A model generated the notes under the pieces. The model saw only the letters and a program-made list of their open reading frames with translations, had not been told where the DNA came from and did not search any database. Shown piece after piece: positions 28,032 to 38,883 of a stretch of 64,000 nt of DNA. The stretch is from Pantoea sp. SOD02 (GTDB lineage: Bacteria; Pseudomonadota; Gammaproteobacteria; Enterobacterales; Enterobacteriaceae). The first letter of the stretch is position 1, and each line of letters begins with the position of its first letter. The position numbers and the translations under genes are program-made. The DNA lies in assembly GCF_024707505.1 (NCBI RefSeq), contig NZ_CP102604.1:186001-250000 (forward strand), written 5' to 3'.

Positions 28032-29543
28032 ATGGATCAGCAACTTATCATTAGCGGCGCGCTGGCGCTGGCCGGTTTGGGCATTGGCTGGATCATCGCC
28101 CAACTGCGCGCCGGCCATCAGCACGCCAGCTTCACCACCGAGCGTCGCCTGTTGGAAGAGGCGCAGCAGCGTCAACAGCAGCAGCTCGAACAGTTACAGC
28201 AGCAAATCCAGCAACGCGAACAGGAGATGCGCCAGCTGCACGGCGCGCTCAGCGGTGCGCAGGAACGCTTACAGCAGCTTGATTACTGGCGCGGCGAAAG
28301 TGAACAGCTCAGCCGGGAGCTGCGCAATCAGCTGGAAGTAAACAGCGCACAGGAAGCCGAACTGCGTGAAGTGACCATTCGTCTTGAAGAGACACGCTAC
28401 GGTGCAGAAGAGAAGCAGCGACTGCTGACCAACAGCGAACAGCGTCTCAGCGCGCAGTTTGAAAATCTCGCCAACCGCATCTTTGAAAACAGCGGGCGGC
28501 GCGTCGATGAACAGAACCGTCAAAGTCTGAATAGCCTGATTGGCCCGCTGCGTGAACAGCTGGATGGTTTCCGCCGTCAAGTGACTGATAGCTTTGGTGT
28601 GGAAGCGCGCGAGCGTCACACTCTGACTCACGAAATACGCCAGTTGCAGCAACTCAACGCGCAGATGGCGCAGGAAGCGGTCAATCTTACTAAAGCGCTG
28701 AAAGGCGACAACAAAATTCAGGGCAACTGGGGCGAAGTGGTATTGGCCCGCGTGCTGGAAGCCTCTGGCTTGCGTGAAGGCTACGAATACCAAACGCAGG
28801 TAAGCGTGCAGCTGGAACAGCAGGGCAGGATGCAACCGGATGTGATCGTCCGTTTGCCGCAGGGCAAAGATGTGGTGATTGACGCCAAAATGACGCTGGT
28901 TGCCTACGAGCGCTACTTCAACGCCGACGATGAAGCCACGCGTGAGCAGGCGATTCAGGAGCACGTTAACGCCATGCGCGGACACATCCGCCTGCTGAGC
29001 CGTAAAGATTACCAACAATTGCCTGGTTTACGCTCTCTGGATTATGTGTTGATGTTTATCCCGGTGGAACCGGCGTTTCTGCTGGCTATCGATCGCCAGC
29101 CTGAGCTGATCAGCGAAGCGTTACAGCAGAACATTATGCTGGTCAGTCCCACCACGTTGCTGGTGGCGCTGCGTACTATCAACAATCTCTGGCGTTATGA
29201 ACACCAAAGCCGCAACGCACAGCGCATCGCCGACCGGGCAACCCGGCTGTACGACAAAATGCGGCTGTTTGTCGATGACATGAGCGGTATCGGCCACAAT
29301 CTCGACAAAGCGCAGCAAAGTTATCATCAGGCGATGAAAAAGCTGTCTGAAGGGCGCGGCAACTTGATCGCGCAAAGTGAAGCTTTCCGTTCGCTTGGCG
29401 TGGAGATCAAACGTCCAATTAATCCGCAACTGGTTGAACAAGCGCAGCCGGAAGAGGCGGATGAAGATTGGGCAGACGATCGCACCGAGGATGAAAACGT
29501 TGCAGAACCAACAACAGACTCGCTGCGCCGCATCAATGAATAG
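28032..29543 (+). CDS. rmuC: DNA recombination protein RmuC
   Basis: 503 aa (E. coli 475). An N-terminal membrane anchor (about residues 5-22, ISGALALAGLGIGWIIAQL) is followed by a long Gln/Glu-rich coiled coil to ~170. The conserved RmuC nuclease-like domain has KIQGNWGEVVLARVLEASGL and VVIDAKMTLVAYERY. The family limits recombination at inverted repeats. The start at 28032 has GGGGG upstream; the earlier open frame lies in the repeat element and is rejected. The C-terminal tail is acidic. Confidence 0.94.
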   Translation: MDQQLIISGALALAGLGIGWIIAQLRAGHQHASFTTERRLLEEAQQRQQQQLEQLQQQIQQREQEMRQLHGALSGAQERLQQLDYWRGESEQLSRELRNQLEVNSAQEAELREVTIRLEETRYGAEEKQRLLTNSEQRLSAQFENLANRIFENSGRRVDEQNRQSLNSLIGPLREQLDGFRRQVTDSFGVEARERHTLTHEIRQLQQLNAQMAQEAVNLTKALKGDNKIQGNWGEVVLARVLEASGLREGYEYQTQVSVQLEQQGRMQPDVIVRLPQGKDVVIDAKMTLVAYERYFNADDEATREQAIQEHVNAMRGHIRLLSRKDYQQLPGLRSLDYVLMFIPVEPAFLLAIDRQPELISEALQQNIMLVSPTTLLVALRTINNLWRYEHQSRNAQRIADRATRLYDKMRLFVDDMSGIGHNLDKAQQSYHQAMKKLSEGRGNLIAQSEAFRSLGVEIKRPINPQLVEQAQPEEADEDWADDRTEDENVAEPTTDSLRRINE

Positions 29544-29618
29544 CACGGTGGTCGCGTGCTCGTGTAGCGCGACTCTGATACACTTCGGCAAGAATTGTTT
29601 GTGGAACAGGTAAAACCG

Positions 29619-30377
29619 ATGGCAGATGAATCACAGCAGGAAACTACCCATTTTGGCTTCCAGACCGTCGCGAAAAGCGAAAAGGCCGATAAAGTCGCGG
29701 ACGTGTTTCACTCCGTCGCGGCAAAATATGACCTGATGAACGATTTGATGTCGTTTGGCATCCATCGTGTCTGGAAGCGTTTTACCATTGACAGCAGCGG
29801 CGTGCGCCGCGGTCAGCGCGTGTTGGATCTGGCGGGTGGTACCGGCGATCTGACGGCAAAATTCTCACGTCTGGTGGGCGAAACCGGCCAGGTTGTGCTG
29901 GCAGACATCAACAGCTCGATGCTGAAGATGGGCCGCGAAAAGCTGCGTAATCTCGGCGTGTCGGGCAATGTCAGCTATGTGCAGGCCAACGCCGAAGCGT
30001 TGCCGTTCCCGGATAACTACTTCGATTGCATCACCATCTCCTTCGGCTTGCGTAACGTGACCGAAAAAGAGAAAGCGCTGGCATCGATGTTCCGCGTGCT
30101 GAAGCCAGGCGGACGTTTGCTGGTGCTGGAGTTCTCGAAGCCGCTGCTGGAGCCGCTCAGCAAAGCTTACGATACCTATTCATTCCATATTCTGCCGCGT
30201 ATTGGTCAGCTGGTGGCGCAAGACGCTGAAAGCTATCGCTATCTGGCGGAGTCGATTCGTATGCATCCCGATCAGGAAACCCTGAAAGCGATGATGAACG
30301 ATGCGGGCTTTGAAAATACCACCTACTTCAACATGACTGGCGGTATTGTCGCGCTGCATCGCGGATTTAAATTCTAA
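29619..30377 (+). CDS. ubiE: Ubiquinone/menaquinone C-methyltransferase UbiE
   Basis: 252-aa SAM-dependent methyltransferase acting in both ubiquinone and menaquinone synthesis. SAM motif I is [15 protein letters not shown]; the Ubie signatures [14 protein letters not shown] and [17 protein letters not shown] are present. The start at 29619 ([17 protein letters not shown]) has GGAACAGG upstream. First of ubiE-ubiJ-ubiB, with 6 bp to ubiJ. Confidence 0.97.
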   Translation: MADESQQETTHFGFQTVAKSEKADKVADVFHSVAAKYDLMNDLMSFGIHRVWKRFTIDSSGVRRGQRVLDLAGGTGDLTAKFSRLVGETGQVVLADINSSMLKMGREKLRNLGVSGNVSYVQANAEALPFPDNYFDCITISFGLRNVTEKEKALASMFRVLKPGGRLLVLEFSKPLLEPLSKAYDTYSFHILPRIGQLVAQDAESYRYLAESIRMHPDQETLKAMMNDAGFENTTYFNMTGGIVALHRGFKF

Positions 30378-30383
30378 TCCATC

Positions 30384-30989
30384 ATGACTTTAACTCCTCT
30401 CATCACCGGCGGTCTTGAGACCGCCCTGAACCGTGTTCTCTATCGCGATCGCAGCCTGAAAGCCGCACGCCAGCGTTTGGCGGGCAAGGTATTGATGCTG
30501 CGTCTGCAAGAGCTCGATTTTCCTTTGGTGCTGGTGTTTAGCGAATCCCAACTCGATGTACTGAGTGATTGGCAAGACAACAGCGACTGCACGGTGAGCT
30601 TGCGTGTCAGTACCTTGCCGAAACTGCGCGACCGCCAGCAGCTCACCAGCTTGATTCGTAGCGGTGAACTGGAGGTGGACGGCGATTTGCAGGTGGTACA
30701 GCAATTCTCCGCGCTGATGGATCTCGCCGAGCTGGATCCGGCGGAATATCTCGCGCCGTGGATTGGCGATATCGCCGCGCAAGGCGTAAGCCAGGCCGCG
30801 CATCAGGCGCTGAAATTCGTGCAGCAGCAGTTTACCCGCCGCCAGGATTATCTTGGTCAGGTGCTGACGGAAGAGTGGCGTGTTGCGCCGGGCGCACTGG
30901 AACTGGCATGGTTTTGCGAGGAAGTGGAAGCGATGGAACGTTCGCTCAATGCGTTTGAAACGCGTTTAGCACAGCTGGAGGCGAAATGA
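30384..30989 (+). CDS. ubiJ: Ubiquinone biosynthesis accessory factor UbiJ
   Basis: 201-aa protein with an SCP2 lipid-binding domain. In E. coli UbiJ binds ubiquinone intermediates in the soluble Ubi complex with UbiK. Conserved blocks are [29 protein letters not shown] and [20 protein letters not shown]. The gene overlaps ubiB by 4 bp (ATGA). In E. coli the 3' part also encodes the EsrE small RNA; I cannot confirm that here. Confidence 0.93.
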   Translation: MTLTPLITGGLETALNRVLYRDRSLKAARQRLAGKVLMLRLQELDFPLVLVFSESQLDVLSDWQDNSDCTVSLRVSTLPKLRDRQQLTSLIRSGELEVDGDLQVVQQFSALMDLAELDPAEYLAPWIGDIAAQGVSQAAHQALKFVQQQFTRRQDYLGQVLTEEWRVAPGALELAWFCEEVEAMERSLNAFETRLAQLEAK

Positions 30990-32623
30990 CGCTGGGAGAA
31001 ATTCGGCGCTTATACTTCATCATCAAGATCTTTCTGACGTACGGCCTTGATGAACTGATTCCCCGCATGCGCTTCACGCTGCTTTTACGCTTGTGGCGCC
31101 GCTGCATTTTCTGGATCCCCAATAAACATCAAGACGCTACCGCTGGCGTGCGCATCCGTTTAGCGATGGAGCAGCTGGGTCCGGTGTGGATCAAATTCGG
31201 TCAAATGCTCTCCACGCGCCGCGATCTGTTCCCACCGGCGATTGCCGATGAGCTGGCGGTGCTGCAAGACCGCGTTGCGCCGTTTGATGGCGTCAAAGCC
31301 AAAGAGCAGATTGAAAAGTCGATTGGCGGCCCGGTGGAAACCTGGTTTGAGGACTTCGATATCAAACCGTTGGCATCGGCGTCAATCGCGCAGGTGCATA
31401 CCGCCACGCTGAAATCCAATGGCCGCGCGGTGGTGATCAAAGTGATTCGTCCCGACATTCTGCCGGTGATCAGAGCCGATATGCGACTGATTTACCGTCT
31501 GGCGCGTTGGGTGCCGCGTTTGCTGCCAGATGGACGTCGTCTGCGTCCGGTGGAAGTGGTGCGTGATTACGAAAAGACCTTAATTGATGAGCTGAATCTG
31601 CTGCGTGAAGCGGCGAACGCCATCCAGCTGCGTCGTAACTTTGACCAGAGCCGCATGCTGTATGTGCCGGAAGTGTTCTCGGATTATTGCAGCGAATCGA
31701 TGATGGTGATGGAGCGTATTTACGGCATTCCTATCTCGGATATCGCCACGCTGGAGCAGCATGGCGTCAATATGAAACTGCTGGCCGAGCGCGGTGTGCA
31801 GGTGTTCTTCACGCAGGTGTTCCGCGACAGCTTCTTCCATGCCGATATGCATCCCGGCAATATCTTTGTCAGCTACGATCACCCGGAAGATCCGCAATAC
31901 ATCGGCATCGACTGCGGTATCGTCGGTTCGCTAAACAAAGAAGATAAGCGCTACCTCGCTGAGAACTTTATCGCCTTCTTTAACCGCGATTACCGCAAAG
32001 TGGCTGAGCTGCATGTGGATTCGGGCTGGGTGCCGCCCGATACCAACGTCGAAGACTTTGAGTTTGCCATTCGTACCGTGTGTGAGCCGATTTTCGAAAA
32101 GCCGCTGGCTGAGATTTCGTTTGGTCACGTGCTGCTGAACCTGTTCAACACCGCGCGTCGCTTCAATATGGAAGTGCAGCCGCAATTGGTGCTGCTGCAG
32201 AAGACGCTACTTTATATCGAAGGGATTGGTCGTCAGCTCTATCCGCAGCTCGACCTGTGGAAAACCGCCAAGCCGTTCCTCGAAGATTGGATCAAAGATC
32301 AGATTGGTATCCCGGCGATTATGCGGGCGGTGAAAGAGAAAGCGCCGTACTGGGCGGAAAAACTGCCGGAGTTGCCGGAGCTATTTTACGACAGCATGCG
32401 CCAGCACAAATTATTGAAGCACAGCGTCGATAAACTCGTCACCGATTTAAACGTACAGCGAACACGTAATCATCAGGCGCGCTATCTGTTTGGTGTAGGC
32501 GCTACACTGTTATTAAGTGGCACCGCCGTGCTGTTAAGTCGACCGGATTGGGATTTCTTCCCGGCACTATTAATGGCCGCTGGCATCGTCACCTGGCTTA
32601 TTGGCTGGCGCAAGACAAACTGA
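30986..32623 (+). CDS. ubiB: Ubiquinone biosynthesis ATPase/kinase-like protein UbiB
   Basis: 545-aa member of the ABC1/ADCK atypical kinase family, needed for ubiquinone synthesis. The Ala-rich nucleotide loop is [13 protein letters not shown] and the KxGQ motif is [13 protein letters not shown]. Catalytic-loop residues lie in [13 protein letters not shown] and [10 protein letters not shown]. Two C-terminal membrane segments (about 500-540) end in GWRKTN. The start codon overlaps the ubiJ stop. Confidence 0.96.
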   Translation: MTLGEIRRLYFIIKIFLTYGLDELIPRMRFTLLLRLWRRCIFWIPNKHQDATAGVRIRLAMEQLGPVWIKFGQMLSTRRDLFPPAIADELAVLQDRVAPFDGVKAKEQIEKSIGGPVETWFEDFDIKPLASASIAQVHTATLKSNGRAVVIKVIRPDILPVIRADMRLIYRLARWVPRLLPDGRRLRPVEVVRDYEKTLIDELNLLREAANAIQLRRNFDQSRMLYVPEVFSDYCSESMMVMERIYGIPISDIATLEQHGVNMKLLAERGVQVFFTQVFRDSFFHADMHPGNIFVSYDHPEDPQYIGIDCGIVGSLNKEDKRYLAENFIAFFNRDYRKVAELHVDSGWVPPDTNVEDFEFAIRTVCEPIFEKPLAEISFGHVLLNLFNTARRFNMEVQPQLVLLQKTLLYIEGIGRQLYPQLDLWKTAKPFLEDWIKDQIGIPAIMRAVKEKAPYWAEKLPELPELFYDSMRQHKLLKHSVDKLVTDLNVQRTRNHQARYLFGVGATLLLSGTAVLLSRPDWDFFPALLMAAGIVTWLIGWRKTN

Positions 32624-32660
32624 TTGTCTGCCTGGTACAAATCGCGTAATGTCGCAAGCT

Positions 32661-32687
32661 AAAGCCCGAAATCATACGGGCTTTCTG
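32661..32687 (+). terminator. Hairpin after ubiB
   Basis: AAAGCCCG (32661-32668) and CGGGCTTT (32677-32684) form an 8-bp stem with an 8-nt loop followed by CTGTG. The T-run is part of the stem, so termination may be partial. It separates ubiEJB from tatABC. Confidence 0.6.
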
Positions 32688-32733
32688 TGCGTTACAGTCA
32701 ACAGTTTTTCACAGAATATTAGAGGCATATCTC

Positions 32734-32988
32734 ATGGGCGGTATCAGTATTTGGCAATTGTTAATCATTGCCGTCATTGTTGTTCTTCTGTTCGGTACCA
32801 ACAAGCTTCGCAACCTGGGTTCGGATTTAGGATCTTCCATTCGCGGCTTCAAAAAAGCCATGGGCGATGAAGACGATAAAAAGGATCAACCGAAAGAGCA
32901 GGACGCTGACTTCAACGCCAAAACTCTGGCAGACAAACAGCAAACCACGGCGACTAAAGACGACGCCCGGAACGACAAGCAGGTATAA
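32734..32988 (+). CDS. tatA: Sec-independent translocase subunit TatA
   Basis: 84-aa inner-membrane protein that forms the size-adjustable channel of the twin-arginine system. One N-terminal membrane helix ([18 protein letters not shown]) is followed by the [22 protein letters not shown] hinge and amphipathic helix, then a charged tail. Start ATG at 32734 after TAGAGGC. tatB follows 2 bp after the stop. Confidence 0.97.
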   Translation: MGGISIWQLLIIAVIVVLLFGTNKLRNLGSDLGSSIRGFKKAMGDEDDKKDQPKEQDADFNAKTLADKQQTTATKDDARNDKQV

Positions 32989-32990
32989 CT

Positions 32991-33518
32991 GTGTTCGACA
33001 TTGGTTTTAGTGAACTGGTATTGGTGTTCGTGATCGGGCTGATTGTGCTTGGCCCGCAACGATTACCGGTTGCGGTGAAAACCGTCGTCGGCTGGATCAG
33101 AGCCATTCGCTCGCTGGCCGCGAATGTACAAAACGAACTGGCGCAAGAGCTGAAACTGCAGGAACTGCAGGACAGCCTGAAAAAGGTGGAAGAAGCGGGC
33201 CGTGGCACGCTGTCACCCGAGCTGAAAGAGTCGATGGAAGAGCTGCGTAAAACCGCCGACTCGATGAAGCGTTCAGTGCAGCAGAGTATCGATGTCGAAA
33301 AAGAGGAAGATGAAGCCAACACCATTCATCAGACTCAGCCAGCAGCAGCGCAGCCCGTGACTTCACCCGCGGTCACGCCTGCTGCAGCGGAACATCAAAC
33401 CAGTGCACCCGCACAGGCTCCGCAGCCAGACAACGTCGCTTCAGAAGCAGAAACCCATCCCGTCGCCAGTGCTCCCGAAAGCACCGCGAAGATTTCTCTC
33501 GTAAAAGATGAACGATAA
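32991..33518 (+). CDS. tatB: Sec-independent translocase subunit TatB
   Basis: 175-aa inner-membrane protein that forms the signal-peptide receptor with TatC. N-terminal [26 protein letters not shown] is one membrane helix with the conserved Glu and GPQRLP hinge, then an amphipathic helix and a long Ala/Pro/Gln-rich tail. The start is GTG at 32991, as in E. coli. Spacing to tatC is 2 bp. Confidence 0.96.
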   Translation: MFDIGFSELVLVFVIGLIVLGPQRLPVAVKTVVGWIRAIRSLAANVQNELAQELKLQELQDSLKKVEEAGRGTLSPELKESMEELRKTADSMKRSVQQSIDVEKEEDEANTIHQTQPAAAQPVTSPAVTPAAAEHQTSAPAQAPQPDNVASEAETHPVASAPESTAKISLVKDER

Positions 33519-33520
33519 AC

Positions 33521-34279
33521 ATGGCCGTTGAAGATACCCAACCGCTCATTAGCCATTTGATTGAGCTGCGCAAGCGTTTGTTGAATTGCATCATCGCTGT
33601 TTTAGTCATCTTTTTGTGTCTGGTCTATTTCGCGAATGATATCTACCATCTGGTCGCGGCACCGCTGATTAGCCAGATGCCAGCCGGTGCGAGCATGATC
33701 GCCACCGACGTGGCATCGCCGTTCTTCACGCCGATCAAGCTCACCATTATCGTTTCGGTGTTTCTGGCCGTGCCGGTGATTTTGTATCAGGTGTGGGCGT
33801 TTGTGGCGCCTGCGCTCTATCGCCACGAGCGCAAACTGGTGATGCCGTTGCTGTTCTCCAGTACGCTGCTGTTTTACGTCGGTGTGGCGTTTGCTTACTT
33901 CATCGTGTTCCCGCTGGCGTTTGGCTTTTTCGCCAAAACCGCGCCGCAAGGCGTCACCATTGCAACGGATATCACCAACTACCTCGACTTCGTCATGACG
34001 ATTTTCATGGCGTTTGGTGTGGCGTTTGAGGTGCCGATTGCGATTGTGCTGCTGTGCTGGACCGGCATTACGTCACCCGAAGATTTGAAAAAGAAACGTC
34101 CTTATATGCTGGTTGGCGCGTTCGTGGTTGGGATGCTGCTCACACCGCCGGATGTTTTCTCGCAAACTTTGCTCGCTATTCCGATGTACTGCCTGTTTGA
34201 AGTCGGCGTATTCTTCTCCCGCTACTATGTGGGTAAAGGACGTCAGTCTTCGGATGAGGAACACAACACCGAATCCTGA
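33521..34279 (+). CDS. tatC: Sec-independent translocase subunit TatC
   Basis: 252-aa inner-membrane core of the Tat translocon, with six membrane segments. The N-terminal cytosolic loop reads [16 protein letters not shown], the twin-Arg recognition region; [14 protein letters not shown] and the EVPIAIVLL segment are also conserved. A terminator follows within 25 bp of the stop, before tatD. Confidence 0.97.
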   Translation: MAVEDTQPLISHLIELRKRLLNCIIAVLVIFLCLVYFANDIYHLVAAPLISQMPAGASMIATDVASPFFTPIKLTIIVSVFLAVPVILYQVWAFVAPALYRHERKLVMPLLFSSTLLFYVGVAFAYFIVFPLAFGFFAKTAPQGVTIATDITNYLDFVMTIFMAFGVAFEVPIAIVLLCWTGITSPEDLKKKRPYMLVGAFVVGMLLTPPDVFSQTLLAIPMYCLFEVGVFFSRYYVGKGRQSSDEEHNTES

Positions 34280-34301
34280 TGTCTTCGGTAAGATGCATCT
34301 A

Positions 34302-34326
34302 AACCGCCCCGTTGGGCGGTTTTTTA
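34302..34326 (+). terminator. Rho-independent terminator between tatC and tatD
   Basis: AACCGCCC (34302-34309), loop CGTT and GGGCGGTT (34314-34321) are followed by TTTTT. It is strong by eye and ends only ~14 bp before the tatD ATG. Confidence 0.9.
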
Positions 34327-34339
34327 TTGGGGAGAAAAT

Positions 34340-35122
34340 ATGTTTGATATCGGTGTAAACCTGACCAGCACGCAATTCGCAAAAGATCGCGATCAGGTGG
34401 TAAAACGTGCGCGCGAAGCAGGCGTCACCGGCCTGTTAATTACCGGCACCAACGCGCTGGAGAGCCAGCAAGCACGCCAACTGGCAGCGCAACATGCAGG
34501 ATATTGCTGGTCAACCGCTGGCGTCCATCCGCACCATGCCAGTGAATGGTCGGCGGAAACCGCGAATACCTTACGTCGCCTGGCGGAAAGCGAGCAGGTG
34601 GTCGCGATTGGCGAATGTGGCCTGGATTTCAATCGTAATCTTTCGGCCCACGATCAGCAGGAATACGCCTTCGATGCGCAGCTGGCGTTGGCCGCTGAGC
34701 TGCAAATGCCGGTGTTTCTGCATTGCCGTGAAGCACACGATCGTTTTGTCGCGGTGCTTGAGCCGTGGCTGCCGAAGTTGGTGGGCGCTGTCGTTCACTG
34801 CTTTACCGGTACGCGTGACGAGCTGCAAGCGTGTCTGGCGCTGGGATTGTCGGTGGGCATTACCGGCTGGGTATGCGATGAGCGTCGCGGTATGGAACTG
34901 CGTGAATTGCTGCCGCTGATTCCGGCTGAGCGCCTGTTACTGGAAACCGACGCACCGTATTTACTGCCGCGCGATATGCATCCGCGTCCTACTTCGCGCC
35001 GCAATGAGCCGTGCTTCCTGCCGCATATTGTGCAGCAGGTGGCGAACTGGCGTGGCGAAGAAGCAGAAGCGCTAGGCGCGCAGGTTAATCTCAACGCACG
35101 CCAGCTGTTTAAACTCGCTTAG
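34340..35122 (+). CDS. tatD: 3'-5' DNA/RNA exonuclease TatD
   Basis: 260-aa cytosolic metal-dependent TIM-barrel nuclease of the TatD family, not needed for Tat export; implicated in H2O2-damage repair. Metal ligands lie in the first strand (FDIGVNLT, Asp in place of the usual H-x-H), [27 protein letters not shown] and [16 protein letters not shown] precedes the ATG. Its stop overlaps the stop of convergent rfaH by 4 bp. A terminator sits just upstream, so tatD depends on read-through or its own promoter. Confidence 0.94.
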   Translation: MFDIGVNLTSTQFAKDRDQVVKRAREAGVTGLLITGTNALESQQARQLAAQHAGYCWSTAGVHPHHASEWSAETANTLRRLAESEQVVAIGECGLDFNRNLSAHDQQEYAFDAQLALAAELQMPVFLHCREAHDRFVAVLEPWLPKLVGAVVHCFTGTRDELQACLALGLSVGITGWVCDERRGMELRELLPLIPAERLLLETDAPYLLPRDMHPRPTSRRNEPCFLPHIVQQVANWRGEEAEALGAQVNLNARQLFKLA

Positions 35123-35607
35123 AGTTTGCGGAACTGCTTGTTATCCACGCTGCGCATCACCTGTTTGTTCAGCATGTTGAGCAGCAGAACGGAGCGCGTT
35201 TCACCATCCGGCTCGGCAAAAATGGCGCGCAGCCCTTCGAAAGTGCCATCGGTGATGATCACTTCATCACCGCTCTGCGGGGTTTCCGGATCCAGCACGA
35301 TCTGCGGCGCATCGGTCTGCAGCGCTTCGATCACATCATGCGATACGGTGGCCGGCATGGTGCCGAAGCGCACGAAGTGGCTGACGCCGCGAGTGCTGCT
35401 GATGGTGGTGGTGTGAATCGCTTCGGGATCGAACTCGATAAACAGATAGTTAGGGAACAGCGGCTCACTCACGGTGGTGCGTTTACCGCGCACAATCTTC
35501 TCCAGAGCGATCATTGGGCTGAGGCAATTCACCTCTTGCCGCTCAAGATGCTCTTTCGCGCGCAACAGTTGTCCACGTTTGCAATAGAGTAAGTACCAGG
35601 ATTCCAT
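35119..35607 (-). CDS. rfaH: Transcription antiterminator RfaH
   Basis: 162-aa NusG paralogue recruited at ops elements; promotes expression of LPS, capsule and other long operons. The NGN domain has [24 protein letters not shown] and ETLFPNYLF-type stretch [17 protein letters not shown]-terminal KOW-like domain ends EFRKL-like in NKQFRKL. The start at 35607 (MESWYLL) has GGGAGCGG upstream; an upstream ATG adds four residues. The 209 bp between it and pepE show no further gene. Confidence 0.95.
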   Translation of the reverse strand: MESWYLLYCKRGQLLRAKEHLERQEVNCLSPMIALEKIVRGKRTTVSEPLFPNYLFIEFDPEAIHTTTISSTRGVSHFVRFGTMPATVSHDVIEALQTDAPQIVLDPETPQSGDEVIITDGTFEGLRAIFAEPDGETRSVLLLNMLNKQVMRSVDNKQFRKL

Positions 35608-35816
35608 AACCGCTCCCAAATAATGGACGCTAAGAATATCAAATCAGTTGTCAGAGTTATAGCGCATCGGCGGGTGGAAACCGGGCGCTGAAAACAATTT
35701 CACTACGATTTATCCGATTGATGCGGCTTATTTACGCTTTCTTGCAAGAAAATTGACGGCTGACGACCATCTGTATCAGACTCCATCCCCATCTTTCGAT
35801 TGAAAAGGAGTGGCTG

Positions 35817-36548
35817 ATGGAACTGTTCCTGTTGAGTAACGGCAAAGTGGCTGACGATGCGCCGCTGTTAGGTTACGCCCACCCGCAGCTGCACGCGATG
35901 ATCGCCCAGCGCGGAATCACCTCGGCGGTGCTGGTGCCGTACGCGATTATTCGTGGCGATCATGCGCAGCGCGCGCAGGATTTATCCGCGTCGTTAGGCA
36001 TTGAAGTGCGCACCGTGCACGAGTTTGCATCGCCCGTTGCGGCGATTGAACAAGCTGAGCTGATTCTGGTGAGCGGCGGAAATACCTGGTTCCTCAACCA
36101 AATGCTGCATGAGCACGGCTTGATCGTTGCCATCCAACGCGCGGTACGCGAGCGTGATGTGCCGTACGTTGGCTGGAGCGCCGGTTGCAATGTGGCAACG
36201 CCTTCTATTCGTACCACCAATGACATGCCGGTGCGCAGCAGCGTGGTGTTGCCCGCGCTTGGTCTGTTCCCGGTGCAGATCAATCCGCATTATCTTGATG
36301 CGCACGTCAGTGGCCATATGGGCGAAACGCGTGATGAACGCCTGGCCGAATTCTGTGCCGTTAATCCGCATGAATCGGTGATTGCGCTGCGCGAAGCCAG
36401 CTTCCTGCACGTGAGCGAGAATCGCCTGCGTTACTACAGCGCACGCGGCGAAGACTTCAAAGTGTTCCGCCACGGCGAGCCGATTGCCGCTTATCACGAT
36501 GTATTGGCGATTCAGTCGCTGGTGCCGTTTTCCTGTCAGCCTGCCTGA
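35817..36548 (+). CDS. pepE: Dipeptidase E (alpha-aspartyl dipeptidase)
   Basis: 243-aa cytosolic serine peptidase of family S51 that cleaves Asp-X dipeptides (E. coli 229 aa). The nucleophile is Ser in VGWSAGCNVATPSIRTTNDMP; SGGNTWFLNQML and FPVQINPHYLDAHVSGHMGETR are family blocks carrying the other active-site residues. AAAAGGAG precedes the ATG. In E. coli pepE is at a different locus, so its place between rfaH and ubiD is a rearrangement or an extra copy. Confidence 0.92.
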   Translation: MELFLLSNGKVADDAPLLGYAHPQLHAMIAQRGITSAVLVPYAIIRGDHAQRAQDLSASLGIEVRTVHEFASPVAAIEQAELILVSGGNTWFLNQMLHEHGLIVAIQRAVRERDVPYVGWSAGCNVATPSIRTTNDMPVRSSVVLPALGLFPVQINPHYLDAHVSGHMGETRDERLAEFCAVNPHESVIALREASFLHVSENRLRYYSARGEDFKVFRHGEPIAAYHDVLAIQSLVPFSCQPA

Positions 36549-36621
36549 CGCAAAACCTCAACATGTCAGCGTGAAACGCCCCTATAATGGCGCTTCACTC
36601 TGGCCGGAAAGCTAAAGCCGC

Positions 36622-38106
36622 ATGAAATATCAGGATTTACGAGACTTCCTCGCATTGCTGGAACAGCGTGGCGAGTTAAAGCGCATCACTCAGGAGATCG
36701 ATCCTGAGTTAGAGATGACTGAAATTGCCGATCGCACGCTGCGCGCCGGCGGCCCGGCGCTGCTGTTCGAAAACCCGAAAGGCTACGATATGCCGGTGCT
36801 GTGTAATCTGTTTGGTACACCAAAGCGCGTGGCGATGGGCATGGGCCAGGAAGAGGTCAGTGCGCTGCGCGAAGTAGGCAAGCTGCTGGCGTTCCTGAAA
36901 GAGCCGGAACCGCCAAAAGGCTTCCGCGATCTGTTCGATAAGATGCCGCAGTTTAAGCAAGTGCTGAATATGCCTACTAAGCGCCTGCGCAATGCGCCGT
37001 GCCAGGAAGAGATTTTCAGCGGCGATGAAGTCGATCTGTCGCGCATCCCTGTGATGAAATGCTGGCCGGGCGATGCTGCGCCGCTGATTACGTGGGGATT
37101 AACCGTCACGCGCGGCCCGCATAAAGAGCGACAGAATCTGGGTATCTATCGCCAGCAGGTGATCGGCAAGAACCGCGTGATTATGCGCTGGCTGTCGCAT
37201 CGCGGCGGCGCGCTGGATTTCCAGGAGTGGTGTAAAGCGCATCCGGGCGAACGTTTCCCTGTGTCGGTAGCGCTGGGCGCCGATCCTGCCACCATTCTCG
37301 GCGCGGTGACGCCGGTGCCGGATACGCTCTCCGAATACGCTTTTGCCGGTTTGCTGCGCGGTAATAAAACCGAAGTGGTGAAGTGCGTTTCGAACGAACT
37401 CGAAGTGCCGGCCAGCGCGGAAATCGTGTTGGAAGGATACATCGAGCCGGGCGATGTCGCGCCGGAAGGTCCGTACGGCGACCACACAGGCTACTACAAT
37501 GAAGTAGACAGCTTCCCGGTGTTTACCGTGACGCACGTAACGCAACGTCGCAACCCGATTTATCATTCAACCTACACCGGACGTCCACCGGATGAACCGG
37601 CGGTGCTGGGCGTGGCGCTTAATGAAGTGCTGGTGCCGATTCTGATCAAGCAGTTCCCGGAGATTGTGGATTTCTATCTGCCGCCAGAAGGTTGCTCTTA
37701 TCGCCTCGCGGTAGTGACGATCAAGAAACAGTATGCGGGTCACGCCAAGCGCGTGATGTTCGGCGTGTGGTCGTTCCTGCGTCAGTTCATGTACACCAAG
37801 TTCGTGATTGTGTGCGATGACGACGTTAACGCACGCGACTGGAATGATGTGATTTGGGCGATTACCACGCGCATGGATCCGGCGCGCGATACGGTGCTGG
37901 TTGAGAACACGCCGATCGATTATCTCGACTTCGCCTCGCCGGTTTCCGGCTTAGGCTCGAAGATGGGACTTGATGCGACCAATAAGTGGCCGGGCGAAAC
38001 CACGCGCGAGTGGGGCACGCCGATTGTAAAAGATCCGGCGGTGACCGCGCGCATTGACGCCATTTGGGATGAGTTAGCTATCTTTGCCGAGCCGCCGCAG
38101 CGCTAA
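36622..38106 (+). CDS. ubiD: 4-hydroxy-3-polyprenylbenzoate decarboxylase UbiD
   Basis: 494-aa (E. coli 497) prenylated-FMN-dependent decarboxylase of ubiquinone synthesis; cofactor comes from UbiX. Conserved blocks are [35 protein letters not shown] and [22 protein letters not shown]. The start is ATG 36622 after GGCCGGAAAG. A -10-like TATAAT is at 36583-36588. fre follows 39 bp later. Confidence 0.97.
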   Translation: MKYQDLRDFLALLEQRGELKRITQEIDPELEMTEIADRTLRAGGPALLFENPKGYDMPVLCNLFGTPKRVAMGMGQEEVSALREVGKLLAFLKEPEPPKGFRDLFDKMPQFKQVLNMPTKRLRNAPCQEEIFSGDEVDLSRIPVMKCWPGDAAPLITWGLTVTRGPHKERQNLGIYRQQVIGKNRVIMRWLSHRGGALDFQEWCKAHPGERFPVSVALGADPATILGAVTPVPDTLSEYAFAGLLRGNKTEVVKCVSNELEVPASAEIVLEGYIEPGDVAPEGPYGDHTGYYNEVDSFPVFTVTHVTQRRNPIYHSTYTGRPPDEPAVLGVALNEVLVPILIKQFPEIVDFYLPPEGCSYRLAVVTIKKQYAGHAKRVMFGVWSFLRQFMYTKFVIVCDDDVNARDWNDVIWAITTRMDPARDTVLVENTPIDYLDFASPVSGLGSKMGLDATNKWPGETTREWGTPIVKDPAVTARIDAIWDELAIFAEPPQR

Positions 38107-38145
38107 CGGCGGCAGACCAATTAGACCCGAAGAAAAAGGGAACGC

Positions 38146-38847
38146 ATGACAACGTTAAGCTGCAAAGTGACTTCGGTTGAAGCGATTACGGACACGGTTT
38201 ACCGCGTTCGTTTAATTCCGGCGGCGGATTTTAACTTCCGCGCAGGACAGTATTTGATGGTGGTGATGGATGAGCGCGATAAGCGCCCGTTTTCCCTGGC
38301 TTCTACGCCAATGGAAAAGGACATCATTGAGCTGCACATCGGCGCATCGGATCTCAATCTCTACGCGATGGCGGTGATGGACCGCATCAAGAACGATCGC
38401 CAGATTACCGTCGATATGCCGCACGGCGATGCCTGGCTGCGTGAAGACAGTGAGCGCCCGATCATTCTGATTGCGGGCGGTACCGGCTTCTCCTATGCGC
38501 GCTCTATTCTGCTGACCGCGCTGGCACAGAAACCCGATCGCGAGATAGCGATTTACTGGGGCGGCCGTGAGTTGATGCATCTGTACGATTTGGATGAGCT
38601 GAATGCGCTGGCGGTTAAACATCCGAACCTGAAAGTGATTCCGGTAGTTGAACAACCGGCGGATGACTGGACCGGGCGCAGCGGCACGGTGCTGACGGCG
38701 GTGATGCAGGATTTCGCATCGCTCAGCGAGCACGATATCTATATTGCCGGTCGTTTTGAGATGGCGAAGATAGCGCGTGAGCGTTTCTGCGCCGAGCGCG
38801 GTGCACTGGAAGCGCAGATGTTTGGTGATGCGTTTGCGTTTATCTGA
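38146..38847 (+). CDS. fre: NAD(P)H-flavin reductase Fre
   Basis: 233-aa cytosolic enzyme that reduces free FMN, FAD and riboflavin; can supply reduced flavin to ribonucleotide reductase activation and other pathways. Flavin-site residues are in RPFSLASTP, the NAD(P)H site in [16 protein letters not shown], and the C-terminal block is [24 protein letters not shown] precedes the ATG. A palindromic repeat begins two bases after its stop. Confidence 0.95.
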   Translation: MTTLSCKVTSVEAITDTVYRVRLIPAADFNFRAGQYLMVVMDERDKRPFSLASTPMEKDIIELHIGASDLNLYAMAVMDRIKNDRQITVDMPHGDAWLREDSERPIILIAGGTGFSYARSILLTALAQKPDREIAIYWGGRELMHLYDLDELNALAVKHPNLKVIPVVEQPADDWTGRSGTVLTAVMQDFASLSEHDIYIAGRFEMAKIARERFCAERGALEAQMFGDAFAFI

Positions 38848-38848
38848 T

Positions 38849-38867
38849 GGTCGCCATCAATGGCGAC
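38849..38867. repeat. Palindrome of the GGTCGCCAT family, copy 4 (single, truncated by 1 bp)
   Basis: GGTCGCCATCAATGGCGAC followed by TAC. It has 8-bp arms plus an unpaired outer G compared with the 20-bp units at 10772, 16852 and 19479. It lies directly after the fre stop, between convergent fre and fadA. Confidence 0.75.
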
Positions 38868-38883
38868 TACGACGAACAGCCAT

